DNA of 64,000 bases. Source: Taudactylus pleione. Lineage: Eukaryota > Chordata > Amphibia > Anura > Myobatrachidae. Below are positions 42,851 to 53,800 of the stretch, in pieces. A program made the translations under genes and the position numbers. The DNA lies in the NCBI GenBank assembly GCA_031769625.1, contig JAUIMM010000534.1:10804001-10868000 (forward strand), written 5' to 3'. Numbering within the stretch: the first letter of the stretch is position 1; every line of letters begins with the position of its first letter. Below the pieces are notes generated by a model. The model was not told where the DNA came from. It did no database searches and was given only the letters and a program-made list of their open reading frames with translations.

Positions 42851-44150
42851 TGGTAGCTACATGTTAGCATGGCTTGACCTCACATACAGACTGATAGCGC
42901 AGCTCCTCCGCCCTGTATACAAAGCGCTCTGTTATGATATATGTGCCATGTGCTATAGAGAGTGCATAGTGTTCCCAGCAACTGCTACATAATCAGTCAG
43001 AAGTAATCACCCCCATGCTGCCCGTAGGTCATGTATGTAACGGGACAAGGTATGTGCTACATTAGCTTGGGTGCACTGGAAACCCACGGTCGGGTCTCGC
43101 ACTGCTGTGCTGTGTTTCCTGGGGCCGGTATTCCCGGTTACTCCAGTACATACAATAGACACACTGATCCAGGCACATGGAGATCCCTCCAATCACCGCT
43201 CTGACTGACAACCAATCAGTGAGCAGCTCCGGACCCACCTTCTTACTAAGGACATACACACAACCAAGGGCGTGCTATGTGACCAATCACAGGCCGCCTC
43301 TCATCCACGCCTCCGTGCAAGCGATCAGCTGACGATGATGAACATAAACATATAATAGCTGCGCAGGTCACACGTGACGCTGGTGCGCCGGTCACTGTAG
43401 GTTATTTGTAGGGAGATGTGTACATGTAATGCAGGAGACTGTACTGTTATATATCACCAGCTGCCACTCACAGCTCTGTATATGGGTACATTCTGCATGA
43501 ATGCAGTGTGCAATTCTGTTCAGTCCCACCCTAACAGCCATGGTAGTCGTGGAGGTAGCACTATAAATAACCTATGGTGGGAATAATTCCAGCAAGATGT
43601 GCTGTAGGGATGTGACTGCGCACATACCAGCCAATTACAGCAGCCCCAGGTTCGTAAGTTTTCCTGCGCACATTTATGGCATACAAGGGACAACTCAATG
43701 CAATAGAGGTGGACACGATTTGCCATGGCGGAACAGATAATTCAATTCCCTTCTATGAATTCATTAGGCGCCAGTGATACGGGTAATGGGGGATAGTGCG
43801 TTACACCCATGCTGGCCTAGTCTCCCGAAATGACCATGACATTATAATTCGAATATATTGATATTAGGTGATATAATAGGTGATGAATGCAACAATTAAG
43901 ATCTGTGATCATTTTGTAGACACCAATTTTTGGACGGTTAAATAAAAATGTTAGTTTGTAGATTTTTTATCATACCTTTGCGCTCAAACCTATATTTAAT
44001 GTGGTTAATAAATAAGCTGTTGAATCAAAATGTCTTTTTTTGAGTTTTCTATTTAATTAAGATTTTAACACTTATCATGCAGTATAGGAATAGTATTAAT
44101 ACAGTGCAGCTCAATTGGATAAAATAAAATGCATTTATACAGTGTTTTCT
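42851..44150. other. Intergenic, no gene seen; CCAAT and E-box words at 43185-43380
   Basis: Three CCAAT words (TCCAATCACC at about 43188, AACCAATCAGTG at about 43210, GACCAATCACAG at about 43281) and CACACGTGACG at about 43369 cluster in a moderately GC-rich stretch. No exon with splice sites was found beside it. Confidence 0.4.
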
Positions 44151-44152
44151 GA

Positions 44153-44399
44153 GTAGAACACAGGAGAAACATCACCAACAGGTTTGAGATGCATAGTGTC
44201 TCTCATCATTTCAAGCAACAACACAACCAGGACCCAAGTCAGCTAACATTCACAGCAATTGAGAAAGTAAAATCAAACTGGAGAGGCGGAGATCACAACA
44301 AAAAAAATAAGCAAAGCAGAAATCAAATGGATAATGACCTTCGACACATTGCAACCGAACGGTCTTAATATAGACTTAGAAATACAAAACATACTATAA
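44153..44399 (+). pseudogene. Second Penelope-like element, GIY-YIG C-terminal fragment
   Basis: The plus strand reads VEHRRNITNRFEMHSVSHHF, then KQQHNQDPSQLTFTAIEKVK and SNWRGGDHNKK. After an A-run it shifts one frame to ISKAEIKWIMTFDTLQPNGL and NIDLEIQNIL with a stop at 44399. H-V-RHF---H---P--L-F-GIE and WRGG-----L---E--WI--L-TL-P-GLN are hallmarks of PLE endonuclease ends. The sequence differs strongly from the intron 5 element, so it is another lineage. The 5' part is missing. The 3' region may run to an AATAAA and A-run near 44940-44970. Confidence 0.75.
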
Positions 44400-45369
44400 A
44401 ATCGACATTTAAGTATAATCCTGAGCCTACACAGTTAAACCAAAACACCAACAAACAGACATCCATACCGCTGCTGTTAGTGCATGCGGTAAGCCCACAA
44501 CCAGCAACGCTGCACTAGTTTAGTCGGATTTCTGTTCGCACCTCAGGATGATGTGAGCAGAGATTATCTAGTTGCGGGTTTACAGCGCAGCCAATTGAAT
44601 AGTTCCGGGCACTCATTCCCGGTGCTATTCAACATCGCATTCAGTTGAACTCCCCCCATAGAGTCCCTTGTAATGAAGTCTTGAAATCAGCAACATGTAG
44701 GATTCCTGCAGGTTTATCTTAGTATATAACCTAGGAATCTCGCGTTCTCACTGACAACCTGTAACATCTGATTCTTATCTCTCTGTGTAGTCCCTACACA
44801 CCTTACAGCAACATTTTGTTAGAAAAACAATCGTCTTTTTCTACTGTATGTTACTGGTCTAAATATTTTATCCCGCCTCTATTCATGTCTTTTTTCTAGA
44901 TCACTCTCTCTTAAAGGTGTTTTTTTTTGTTTAAATTTATGAATAAAATTGTATTTAAAAAAACAAACAATTGATTCTGGCTTTCAAGTAATTCATACTC
45001 TTGGTTCCTGTAACAAAAGGCTGCATGGAATGTAGATTCGCCCCGAGTGGTATAACAGGACACGTGGATTTCACAAGCTTAGCAAACTGCATGATAAATT
45101 AAAATACAGCAGCAGAAATTGCCTTATATATCTTGGTGTTTCAATGGAAGGTAAATTTATTTATAACTGCAATTCTCCTTTTATTAAAAAAGATTTAAAA
45201 AACAAACATTTTCTTTTCCATTTCTTGTCCTCTTTTTACAGATTTGCACAATGACAATAAGAACAATACAATAGGCATTATCTATGTAATTTATTGCATT
45301 AATCTGTACATCAGATAATAAAATGGATATAAAATGACAGTCATAATTAAGAGTTGTACAATCTGGTAG

Positions 45370-45742
45370 GGGATGCAGTTAAGATGCCGGCAGACGGGAT
45401 GCCGGACGTCTGTATACAGACGCCGAAATCCTGATGTCCGCCAGGAAGCTGAGATGCTGAACACCGGCATCCCGAAGTAAAGTATACTAGCATTAGCCCG
45501 GGAATAGGGGGGGTTAGGATTAGGCCCTGGGGTGGGTTAGGCTGCTGGGAGAGGGGGCTAGGGTTAGGCACCACCCCAGGAGGATTAGGTTTAGGGTGCA
45601 GGAAGGAGGGTTATGGTTAGGCACCACCAGCGGGGGTAGGTTAGGGTACTTACCAGCCTCTGTCAGGCTTTTGAAGATCGAGATGCCGCTGTTGGTCTTC
45701 TGACCGCTGGCATCCCGTCAAGCGGTATATCATACTGATTCC
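45370..45742. mobile_element. hAT-type MITE with TTAGG interior, 8-bp TSD
   Basis: Flanked by the exact 8-bp repeat TCTGGTAG (45362-45369 and 45743-45750). Ends GGGATGCAGTTAAGATGCCG and AAGCGGTATATCATACTGAT are imperfect inverted repeats. The interior has GGGTTAGGCACCACC and GGATTAGGTTTAGGG words. Confidence 0.85.
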
Positions 45743-45750
45743 TCTGGTAG

Positions 45751-46328
45751 ACATAAATGCAAAATATTGGAATTGCCTATAGTGAACGCCAATCCCTAGC
45801 CACCCACAAGAGGAACACATTTTGGGGGATCTATGATTTCACAAGGCCAATGGCTATTATTGGAAATTATTATTAATACAGTTTTGTCAAAGTGGTTTGT
45901 TTGCTTTAAACACCCCAAAACATAATACTATTCTAAACTTTATTAATTAGATATTTAGAGACAGATTCAATAAAGCGTGAGTCAATCTGCCGCTGGAACC
46001 CGTGTGAGCAGCTACCACGCTTAATGGAATCTGCCCCAAGAAATAGCATTTTTCAAACTCATCTCTCAAGGACATATGGGCCTGAAATAAGAATGGGGTC
46101 AGGACCATAATTCTTATGGGTGGCCTTGCCCATACCTGCACATGGCATACAGTAATTCTTATTTTATTATAAGGTCTAAGGTACAATGTAAGGTCTTCAA
46201 CCATCAAAAGAGGTGCTGGCCCAAATCTAATAGCCTGGGAAGTGCGGCGTGCCTGCAATGTGCAGGTTATTTTACTCAGTCTGTAAAATAATGCACAATA
46301 TAGGAAAGTTAATCTGATTTGACTCTTA
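45751..46328. other. Intergenic, no gene seen
   Basis: No coding or structured repeat recognised. Confidence 0.45.
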
Positions 46329-46504
46329 GGGGGTATATTTACTCAAGGGAGAATTTTTAGAAGTGGAGATGTTGCCCGTAGCAACCAATCAGATTCTACT
46401 TAACATTTAACTAGCACCTTCTAGAAGATAATAGCTAGAATCCGATTGGTTGCTATGGGCAACATCTCCACTTGTAAAAACTCTCACTTTAATAAATATA
46501 CCCC
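46329..46504. mobile_element. Harbinger-like palindromic MITE with TTA TSD
   Basis: GGGGGTATATTTACTCAAGG and CTTTAATAAATATACCCC ends, flanked by TTA (46326-46328 and 46505-46507). Arms TTGCCCGTAGCAACCAATCA and GATTGGTTGCTATGGGCAAC pair across a short loop. TWA duplications are the PIF/Harbinger signature. Confidence 0.88.
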
Positions 46505-46762
46505 TTAAGATATAGAGCACAATACTTTACTTACAACTAAACTCATGCAACATTTCCAGTTACTGGAGATGGTCATGTGTAACAATACAAAGAGAGGTTG
46601 CATGGACTTAGGACAGAAGAGAATAATTTATGATTGGAACACAGCGATAAAACACGGTTAGATGGTGAGATCATGTTGTGGACATAGATCAACATTACTA
46701 ACAAATGTATTTTCTAACTTGCTGAGCATATATAATAAAAGCTGCAGATGAATTCTCACTCT

Positions 46763-47558
46763 GGGCCTAATGCAGAGGTGGACGCTGCTGCATTGGGTCT
46801 TGTGTCTGTAGCCGGGGTGGCAACTGCGATAATAGCAAATGCTAGTTTCTGCCAATCCCTGCTATTGTAGCCTGCACTTGAATGTGAAAGCACTGAAACA
46901 CCCACTTTCCTCTGCACGCTGTAACACCGCCGGTAAGTCTCAGCACGCCACCATCGGCGTACCATCGCGTTCACCATCAACACATGCAGAAGGGCTATGG
47001 CAGGTGCAGTTTCTCAGTGTGAACGTGGCCTCTGCGGCTACAGCTCTGAGCCAGGGAATGCAGCCGCCATCACCGACACGCCTGCGCCACTCCCATAACA
47101 CGCCCATGAGACTGACTTTTTTTGCATTCACTTCAGTTCGCCACCCCATTTCTGATACAATCTGTCCAATTACAGCAGCTTCTTTGTGCCTGCACTCTGT
47201 GTAACACGTGTCCTAGGGTTTTGTTTTCTTTTTTAGGACTTTTTGCGCATGCGCAGTTGCAAATAATCGCTTATCTATGTAAATATTGCCATTGCGTCCC
47301 AATTGGGAATGTAGTTGGTGTCCCGACCGTTAGGATGCGAATGGTCAGAATACCGGCTCCGGAATCCCGACAGTAATTAGCAGGCTTAGGATTAGACACT
47401 AGGAGGAGGGTTAGGGTTAGGCTGCGGGAGGGCAGGGTTAGGGAGAGAGTTAGAAGACTTACCTAAATCTGTCGTGATGCCGCTGTCAGTATTCTGGCCA
47501 TCGGCATCCTCACTGCCGTACCCAACCTCCAAATTGCATGCACCACTGAATCAGGTCC
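46763..47558. mobile_element. MITE, GGGCCTAATGCAGAG variant, 3-bp TSD
   Basis: Ends GGGCCTAATGCAGAGGTGGA and CACTGAATCAGGTCC, flanked by TCT on both sides. Contains GCGCATGCGCAG and, at about 47305-47525, a nested TTAGG-type MITE. Confidence 0.6.
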
Positions 47559-47837
47559 TCTATGCCAGTGGTTCTCTAACTTGGTCATCAGGACCCCTCA
47601 CAGGTCACCCAGCAGGTGCACAGGTGTATTCATTACTCACTGACATTTCAAAAGATCTACAGGGGCAGCTAATTATTTCACTTGTGATTCTGTGAGGAGA
47701 CCTGGAAAACATGCACTCTTTGGGGTCCTGAGCAAAGTTGCCAGATCCGTCCCTTTAATAAGCAACACATGAATTACACAGGTTCTGACTGTGGATGGCT
47801 GACTTCTAGGGATATACTACTTATAGCCTATTGAAAA

Positions 47838-47980
47838 AACAGAAGAAAAGATAAGATTTTATCTGCTGCACTAATAGGGTCAAAGTATCCTAATATGGAT
47901 ATTAGGATACTTTGATCCTATTAATGCACCAGATAAATCTTCTCTTCTCTTCTGTTTTTTTCAATTCGTGACAACCATAA
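47838..47980. repeat. Long near-perfect hairpin
   Basis: Arms of about 65-70 bp. TTGAAAAAACAGAAGA pairs with TCTTCTGTTTTTTTCAA, and AATAGGGTCAAAGTATCCTA with TAGGATACTTTGATCCTATT. The loop is only a few bases around CCTAATATGGATATTAGG. Confidence 0.85.
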
Positions 47981-48004
47981 GATTACTAGGTAGCACCTTT
48001 ACAC

Positions 48005-48515
48005 GGGATGCAATCGGGAAGCCGGCTGACATTATCTCGACAGCCGTCGCTTCCCGACTGTCTTATCCCGGCGAGGGTGAAATGCCCGGCGTCTAGATGT
48101 AGACGCCGCTCATTTCACCGGCGCCAGGCGCCGCGAGCGGACAGCCGCGCGGGGGGGGAGGGTTAGGTTTAATGCACCTGGGGGGGACTTAGGGTTAGGC
48201 ACCCCCCGGGAGGGTTAGGCTAGGGGGAGGGAGGGTTAGGCTCCCCCCCGGGGGACTTAGGTTTAGGCAGCGGGGAAGGGGGGGGGGATTAGGGTTAGGC
48301 ACTTACAGGAGGGATTAGAGTTAGGCACTTGGGGGGAAGGTTAGGGTTAGGCACCCCTAAGGAGGGTTAGGGGGGTTAGGTTAGTCATTACTTACCTTAC
48401 GACGATCGGGATTTCCAGCGCTGTCAGGCTTGCTGCTGCCGGGATCTGTTCCAGTGTCGGGCTGCCGCTGCCGGTAATCGAACCATGCGGCCGGCGGTAT
48501 TTCATACCGATTCCC
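48005..48515. mobile_element. hAT-type MITE with TTAGG interior
   Basis: Ends GGGATGCAATCGGGAAGCCG and CGGCGGTATTTCATACCGAT with TCCC. Flanks CTTTACAC and CTTCACAC agree at 7 of 8 bases, a decayed 8-bp TSD. The interior holds many GGGTTAGGC and ACTTAGGTTTAGGC words and an inner hairpin (GCCCGGCGTCTAGATGTAGA against GACGCCGCTCATTTCACCGG). Confidence 0.8.
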
Positions 48516-49103
48516 CTTCACACACATCAAAAAACTATACTCTAAATAATATAGGTGAAGTTTATGGGTCTTGGAGAATAAACAAGACACAATTTCTCTG
48601 AAACAGAGATACATTTACATATTTATTTATCTATTGGTGCGAGATCACATCCATTGTTAGTTTACTTATAGCCTATAGTCACGGGCGCCGAGAAGGGAGG
48701 GGGGGGGCACTAATTACCAGGGCCCAGCACCGCTCCCTCCCACTCTTACCTCACAGCAGCCCAGCACACGCTGCTGTGTGCTGGGCTGCACTGGGAGACT
48801 GCTCGCGGCTACTAAGAAGCAACCACAGCAGTCTCCTATGTCTGTGGGGGGAGCGATCAAGCTGATCGCGCCCTCCACTGGTTATGCGCCGGGCTGAGGG
48901 GGCTCACTGCGCAAAACATTTTTCTTTACCTAAGGAGGAGTGGCTACAACTGCCACAATTAGGCCACGCCTCTTTTACCTGGGCCCGACGCGGCCTGCCT
49001 ATAGTTAGTATACCCCTAGAAGTCAGCCATCCACAGTACCTGTGTAATTCATGTGTTTCTTATTAAAGGCACAGATCTGTCAACCTTGGCCCTAAGGACT
49101 GAG

Positions 49104-49623
49104 GCCCTGATTCAGAGCCGGACGCTCTGACAGAGCGCTCGCTCTGAATCAGGGCATCTTTTTTTTGTTTTTATGGAGCGGCCTCCTGGCCGCTTGCATT
49201 GCTGTGGGTTGCCACCCACAGCTAATGCGAGCAACCAGGATGATGGTCGAGACCATCGCGACCATCGGGTTTACGACGAGACCCCTATGGTAGGGTCTCA
49301 TGGCCGCAAGCCCCAGAGAGCTTTCGGCTCAAACAGAGCCGAAAGCTCCCGTTCTCATGGGAACGCCGAAAGTTCCCGTTCTCATGGGAACGCCTCCATC
49401 TGGGCAGCCACCCCCCCGGCCCGCCCACCAAAGGGGGCGTGCTGTCACTCAACATCGACAGCACGCCCCCTTTGGTGCGAAACCCGGAGTGACAGATTGC
49501 CCGTCGTTATCCGGGTCTCTCGCATGCGCACGACGGAGCCGGCTCCGTCGTGCGCATGCGCTCTGGGCCACCATTGACCCAGTTGCGTGCGCTCAGCGCT
49601 TGCGACCGGGTCTGAATCAGGCC
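49104..49623. mobile_element. MITE, GCCCTGATTCAGAGC family, 3-bp TSD
   Basis: Flanked by GAG on both sides. Left end GCCCTGATTCAGAGCCGGAC, an inverted third copy (GCTCGCTCTGAATCAGGGC) about 35 bp inside, and right end GGGTCTGAATCAGGCC. The interior includes GACGGAGCCGGCTCCGTC and the 23-bp-spaced direct repeat GTTCCCGTTCTCATGGGAAC-like. Confidence 0.8.
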
Positions 49624-49894
49624 GAGTTTGACAACCTGTGCTCTATGCAATACCTAATATTTAGATCATTTTAAAAGGTAAATAGAGCATACAGCTTTAC
49701 ATATAACAGAAGTATATCCTAGATCATGTGCAAGATGCATTAAGAGAAACATTATTTATGGAGCATTATTTTCCTAACATTTGTTCCCAGCTCGGTTAGT
49801 ACATAGGTAGCTGTACAGCTATCCTCCTACTATTTTGCAGTGCAATGCAAATAGTATCTTTTTTTCTTCAAATGCACATGGCTGTCTAACTTTT

Positions 49895-49896
<2 letters not shown>

Positions 49897-49979
<83 letters not shown>

Positions 49980-49990
49980 TATATATATAT
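49897..49990. repeat. (AT)n(AC)n microsatellite
   Basis: About 68 bp of alternating AT, then ACACAC, then a short TATATA. Confidence 0.95.
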
Positions 49991-50460
49991 CTTTGGAACC
50001 ATTATTTAAAAAAAACATTTATATTGCCTTTTTGAAATAATTTATTAATTTTGATGTTATTCGATTGATTATTCTTTATTTATTTGTTGTTTTCCTTTCA
50101 CACAATAAAACAGTGAACTAGTTCCAGATTCACAATATAATATGTATAAATGGTGATTTTTGAATAAGTATATATATTTTTTCTATTTTATAGCACAAGT
50201 AGTTTATCACATAGCTGCCAACATTTTAAAATGATATTTCCGCATTGATCTTGCGTTTGTATCTGCATACAGCCCACACAATACTGTGTAACAGGTCATG
50301 GAACACTAACTTCCATCTTGCCGTGTTTATGGAAGTTTATTAGAACACACGTTTTTTTAATTTTAAGTTCTCCTCTACAAGACTTTTTCAGTTATAATGG
50401 CAAAAAGAGAATGAGAACATTTGGCAAGAATTGCATCTAACACACAGAAAAATAAATATT

Positions 50461-50466
50461 TTTATT
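50461..50466 (-). terminator. Candidate HSD17B14 poly(A) signal
   Basis: AATAAA on the minus strand about 240 bp past the HSD17B14 stop codon. The region is AT-rich and other AATAAA hexamers occur farther on, so this is only the nearest candidate. Confidence 0.35.
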
Positions 50467-50704
50467 GTGTAGTTGGTCAATAGGGACAAGTCTATAAAAA
50501 CCTGTAAATTAGGGGTACTGGTCACCTATGATATGATATTATTGATGTATGTTACTTATTTCTTGAGCACATCTTCATCTTCTTCCTTTGGAGAAAACCT
50601 GAAACATTCTTTAAATGTCTTTATATTTTAAATCAAAGGAAACCATGTTTGAAACCACCTTGCTAGCTTTGAGGCACTGATATGACATCACAGTCCATGA
50701 GCAG

Positions 50705-50869
50705 TCAGTGATAAATGCTGCTGCGGGTCTTCTGCTGGTTCTTATTGGCATAATTGAGTTCAGCCCCACCAGTTAGGAAAAGATCAATACCAGTGCAGAA
50801 TGTACCTTCAGCTGCCAGGTACAAGGCAGCCTTGGCACACTCCTCTGCTGTGCCCATACGACCCAGAAG
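50705..50869 (-). CDS. HSD17B14: HSD17B14 terminal coding exon
   Basis: A 165-bp exon runs from [18 protein letters not shown] through [20 protein letters not shown] to SSIYH and a TGA stop. The acceptor is TTTCTCAG. The CTG--L-TGGAEL motif ends the conserved SDR fold. The tail [16 protein letters not shown] is poorly conserved and shorter than the human tail as I remember it. Confidence 0.94.
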   Translation of the reverse strand, partial: LLGRMGTAEECAKAALYLAAEGTFCTGIDLFLTGGAELNYANKNQQKTRSSIYH

Positions 50870-53800
50870 CTGAGAAACCAAAAGAAACACATGAGAAATG
50901 GGAGTAGGAAGGAAGAAAATTGAAAAGTAACTATAATGACTTCCTAACTTAACTATGGAATATGCAAAAATATTGATGCCACAAAAAACCATGAATGAGA
51001 ACAACTACTGTAACAAAACATTGGCGGTATGGAACTGTAGCTATACCGGTCGCCAAGAATGAAAAGTATTTTAATTAATAATTATTCCTAACTGGGCAGT
51101 GCAGAGCCATAAGGTTTCACCTTTACAGCCTCATCCATTGTATGTTTTATCATTCATTTATATTGTGTGATGTTGTTCCTGAAAAGTCTCTGATGAAGAG
51201 CCTCAAGTAGTATTACTGGCTTGGGTCACACATGCTTTGTATGTCATAGCCTGTTCAGTTGCTGTGAATATGTTTAGCTCCCTACAACTCTATCTCGCTG
51301 TACTTTTTATTTTATTTTATTACCTGTGCGTCTTTACCTCCGAGGATCATGGCTTCTGGATTTGTAGAATGGCTGGAGAGTTCTTCCCACAATGGTGTCC
51401 ATATGTTTCCAGGAGAGATACTAAACATAGAAAACAATATAACAAGGGTCATCACAATCCTGTTCTGTTCAGTTAACAGGAAGACTTTTTTTTTTTTAGG
51501 CAAACTGTTTGACTTAGGGCCTGATTCAGCAAGGATCGCTACTGCAATAGCTGTTACGCACGCATTCACACTGCGATCATATGCTAATCCTTTGCGATCA
51601 TTATGCCATCACAGCACAACATAAGGACGCCCACCTTACCTTACACACATCCATAATGCTTAGCAAGACTGTGAAACCATCGGTAACATCGAGTACAATC
51701 GCAGCCTCACGCACACTTGCGCTATGTCAGACCTTACTCAGAAATTGCGAACCTTCCGGTACGCAGTGAGAGCTCAGGCTGCGTAGGGCATCGCAGTGGA
51801 TAATTTATGCACGCCCCTGCAACGGCGTTCAAAGGCACTGGCACGCCTGCGTTTCGCCGACCAGCCCCCCGTCACCACCTCCAAACGGAACTTCCTGTCA
51901 GTCACTCTGCGATGGGTCTACGAAGCCACTGCGATCGCAGACCCGATCAGGAATGAAAGTCCAGGAATGATGATGTTCGTCCATGTAAGATGACGTTTAT
52001 CCTCTTTCTGAGTTCCGTTTTTTTGGAGGGAAAAATCCGAACTCAACGTGCAAACTCGAACCTATCCGAGCCTGCACATCCCTACAGGTTATATGTGAAA
52101 GTGACTGATAGGCCACACAGAGAATCCTTAACCAGGATGCTGGGTTTATTGATATCAATAGGATGAAAGGTAAATGGTGGTGGTATTGCAGGGACACTCT
52201 ACACAGTAAAGATGGTGTCAGCTGCACATGACCAGTAGCAGAGCAGTGCGTCTCCACTGACTCTGGGTCCTCGTACCCAGGATGTAGAGTAGAGAGAGGA
52301 GGCAGTGCCGGAGCGCACTGCTCTCTAACATCCCAAACCTCATCAATCGATATAGCCTGTTCTATCTCTGCTCCAGCGTCAACCCCTGGTTCCAGTATAC
52401 AGCCTCATTGTACATCTGTGTGCTGGAAAGAACTGTACTACCCAATTGACTAGTACTACGTTTTCTCACCTGAACAAGCAGTATAGCAGCTCGTACACAG
52501 GATAAAACATAAAAGCATATCTTTTATTTATCAGTTGAATTAGTACATGTAGCAGCCTATCCTTCCATTTGGAGCAAGTGACCACGTGAGGTAGTTTGTG
52601 AAGGACAACCGTTCTGTGACCTGAACTCTCTCCTAAAAATTAGCTGTCCTGCCCCAGTCAGGCAGTCTCCCTGTAAAACCACACTCTCACCTCACTCAGC
52701 TTCCCCTACCACAACCTGCAGCCTCCTGTGATATAGATCCCTACCCTGACAACCAAGCAGCACCCTCTGGAGATGAGAGCAGAAATCGACGCTGAGTGCT
52801 GCATTGGGGCTAGTCCCGGGTTTACCGCGGGTCCCTAACTGAATAGCTCCTGGTACTTTACCTGGGAGCTGAAGCCACGCTATAATGCTCTCCGCTAACT
52901 GAATGACCCCTTAAGGGTCAATGCTCCTTGAAGTACCCCAGTGGGATCCGGGGACGAAACTCTGGTGAGGGGTCAGAGGGACAAAGTACCCCTGAAGCTG
53001 AAGCTTTCTGCAGAATAACAAACACAAATCTCAGCTCTCCTGATTATGTTAATGTTTAATTATGCAATAGTCAACAAAACACAATTTCGCCTGAACTCGT
53101 GCAAAATGTTGAAACTTGCAACTTATAAAATTTTCTATACAACTTGAATTAAATTACAAATTTAAAACATCCAAATGTGTCCTCTGTTTGGAAAAACAAC
53201 AGTCTAATAACATGTCACAAGTCAAGAGCAGATGGCAGGATCAGTCTCATGACAAATGTCCTTAAAAAAATGTTAATTTAGTTGCTGATGGGGGAGACTG
53301 ATCTGACCTCCTTGAGTTGTCGGATAGCCACCTGTGGACACCCAGACTTGGATTCCAGCAGACAGTGGTGGTAAGCTGTGAGGTATGAGCAAATATCCAT
53401 GAAGTATGTCACTAGGTCTGAGTGGGTGCACTCTGCTTGTATTTGTTTCCATCTGAACCAATGAGCAGTGGGTGCTAAAACCTTGCAAATGTGTGATGCA
53501 AGGCTGCAGTACAAATAACACTTCTAGGGGCTGATTCCGAGTCACATGTGATGCATCCACTTAAGCGCCACTGACTGCAGTTGCATCTGAGACTTAGGGG
53601 GTCATTAAGACCCGCTCGCGAGCGTCAGGACGCTCGCAAGCGGGTCGTTGTTCCCCACTGCCCATGCGCACGACGGAGGGAGCTCCGTCGTGCGCATGCG
53701 CGAGACCTGGCGAGCGACGGGCTCACCATCGCTCCAGGTCTCGCACCAAAGAGGGCGTGCTGTTGATGTTGATTGACAGCACGCCCCCTTTGGTGGGCGT

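Larger units (their letters stand above)
47740..49085. mobile_element. Element with about 75-bp inverted ends, filled with nested MITEs
   Basis: The left segment (GATCCGTCCCTTTAATAAGC, CACATGAATTACACAGGTTC, GTGGATGGCTGACTTCTAGG) recurs inverted at about 49010-49085. Inside lie a long hairpin (47838-47980), a TTAGG-type hAT MITE (48005-48515) and a C/G-rich GGCGCCGAGAAGG block (48680-48900). Confidence 0.65.

Noticed and set aside
51312..51569. Single-exon reading of 85 codons around [14 protein letters not shown]
   Set aside because: Only 51324-51420 is exon. The rest reads through the acceptor and donor into intron.
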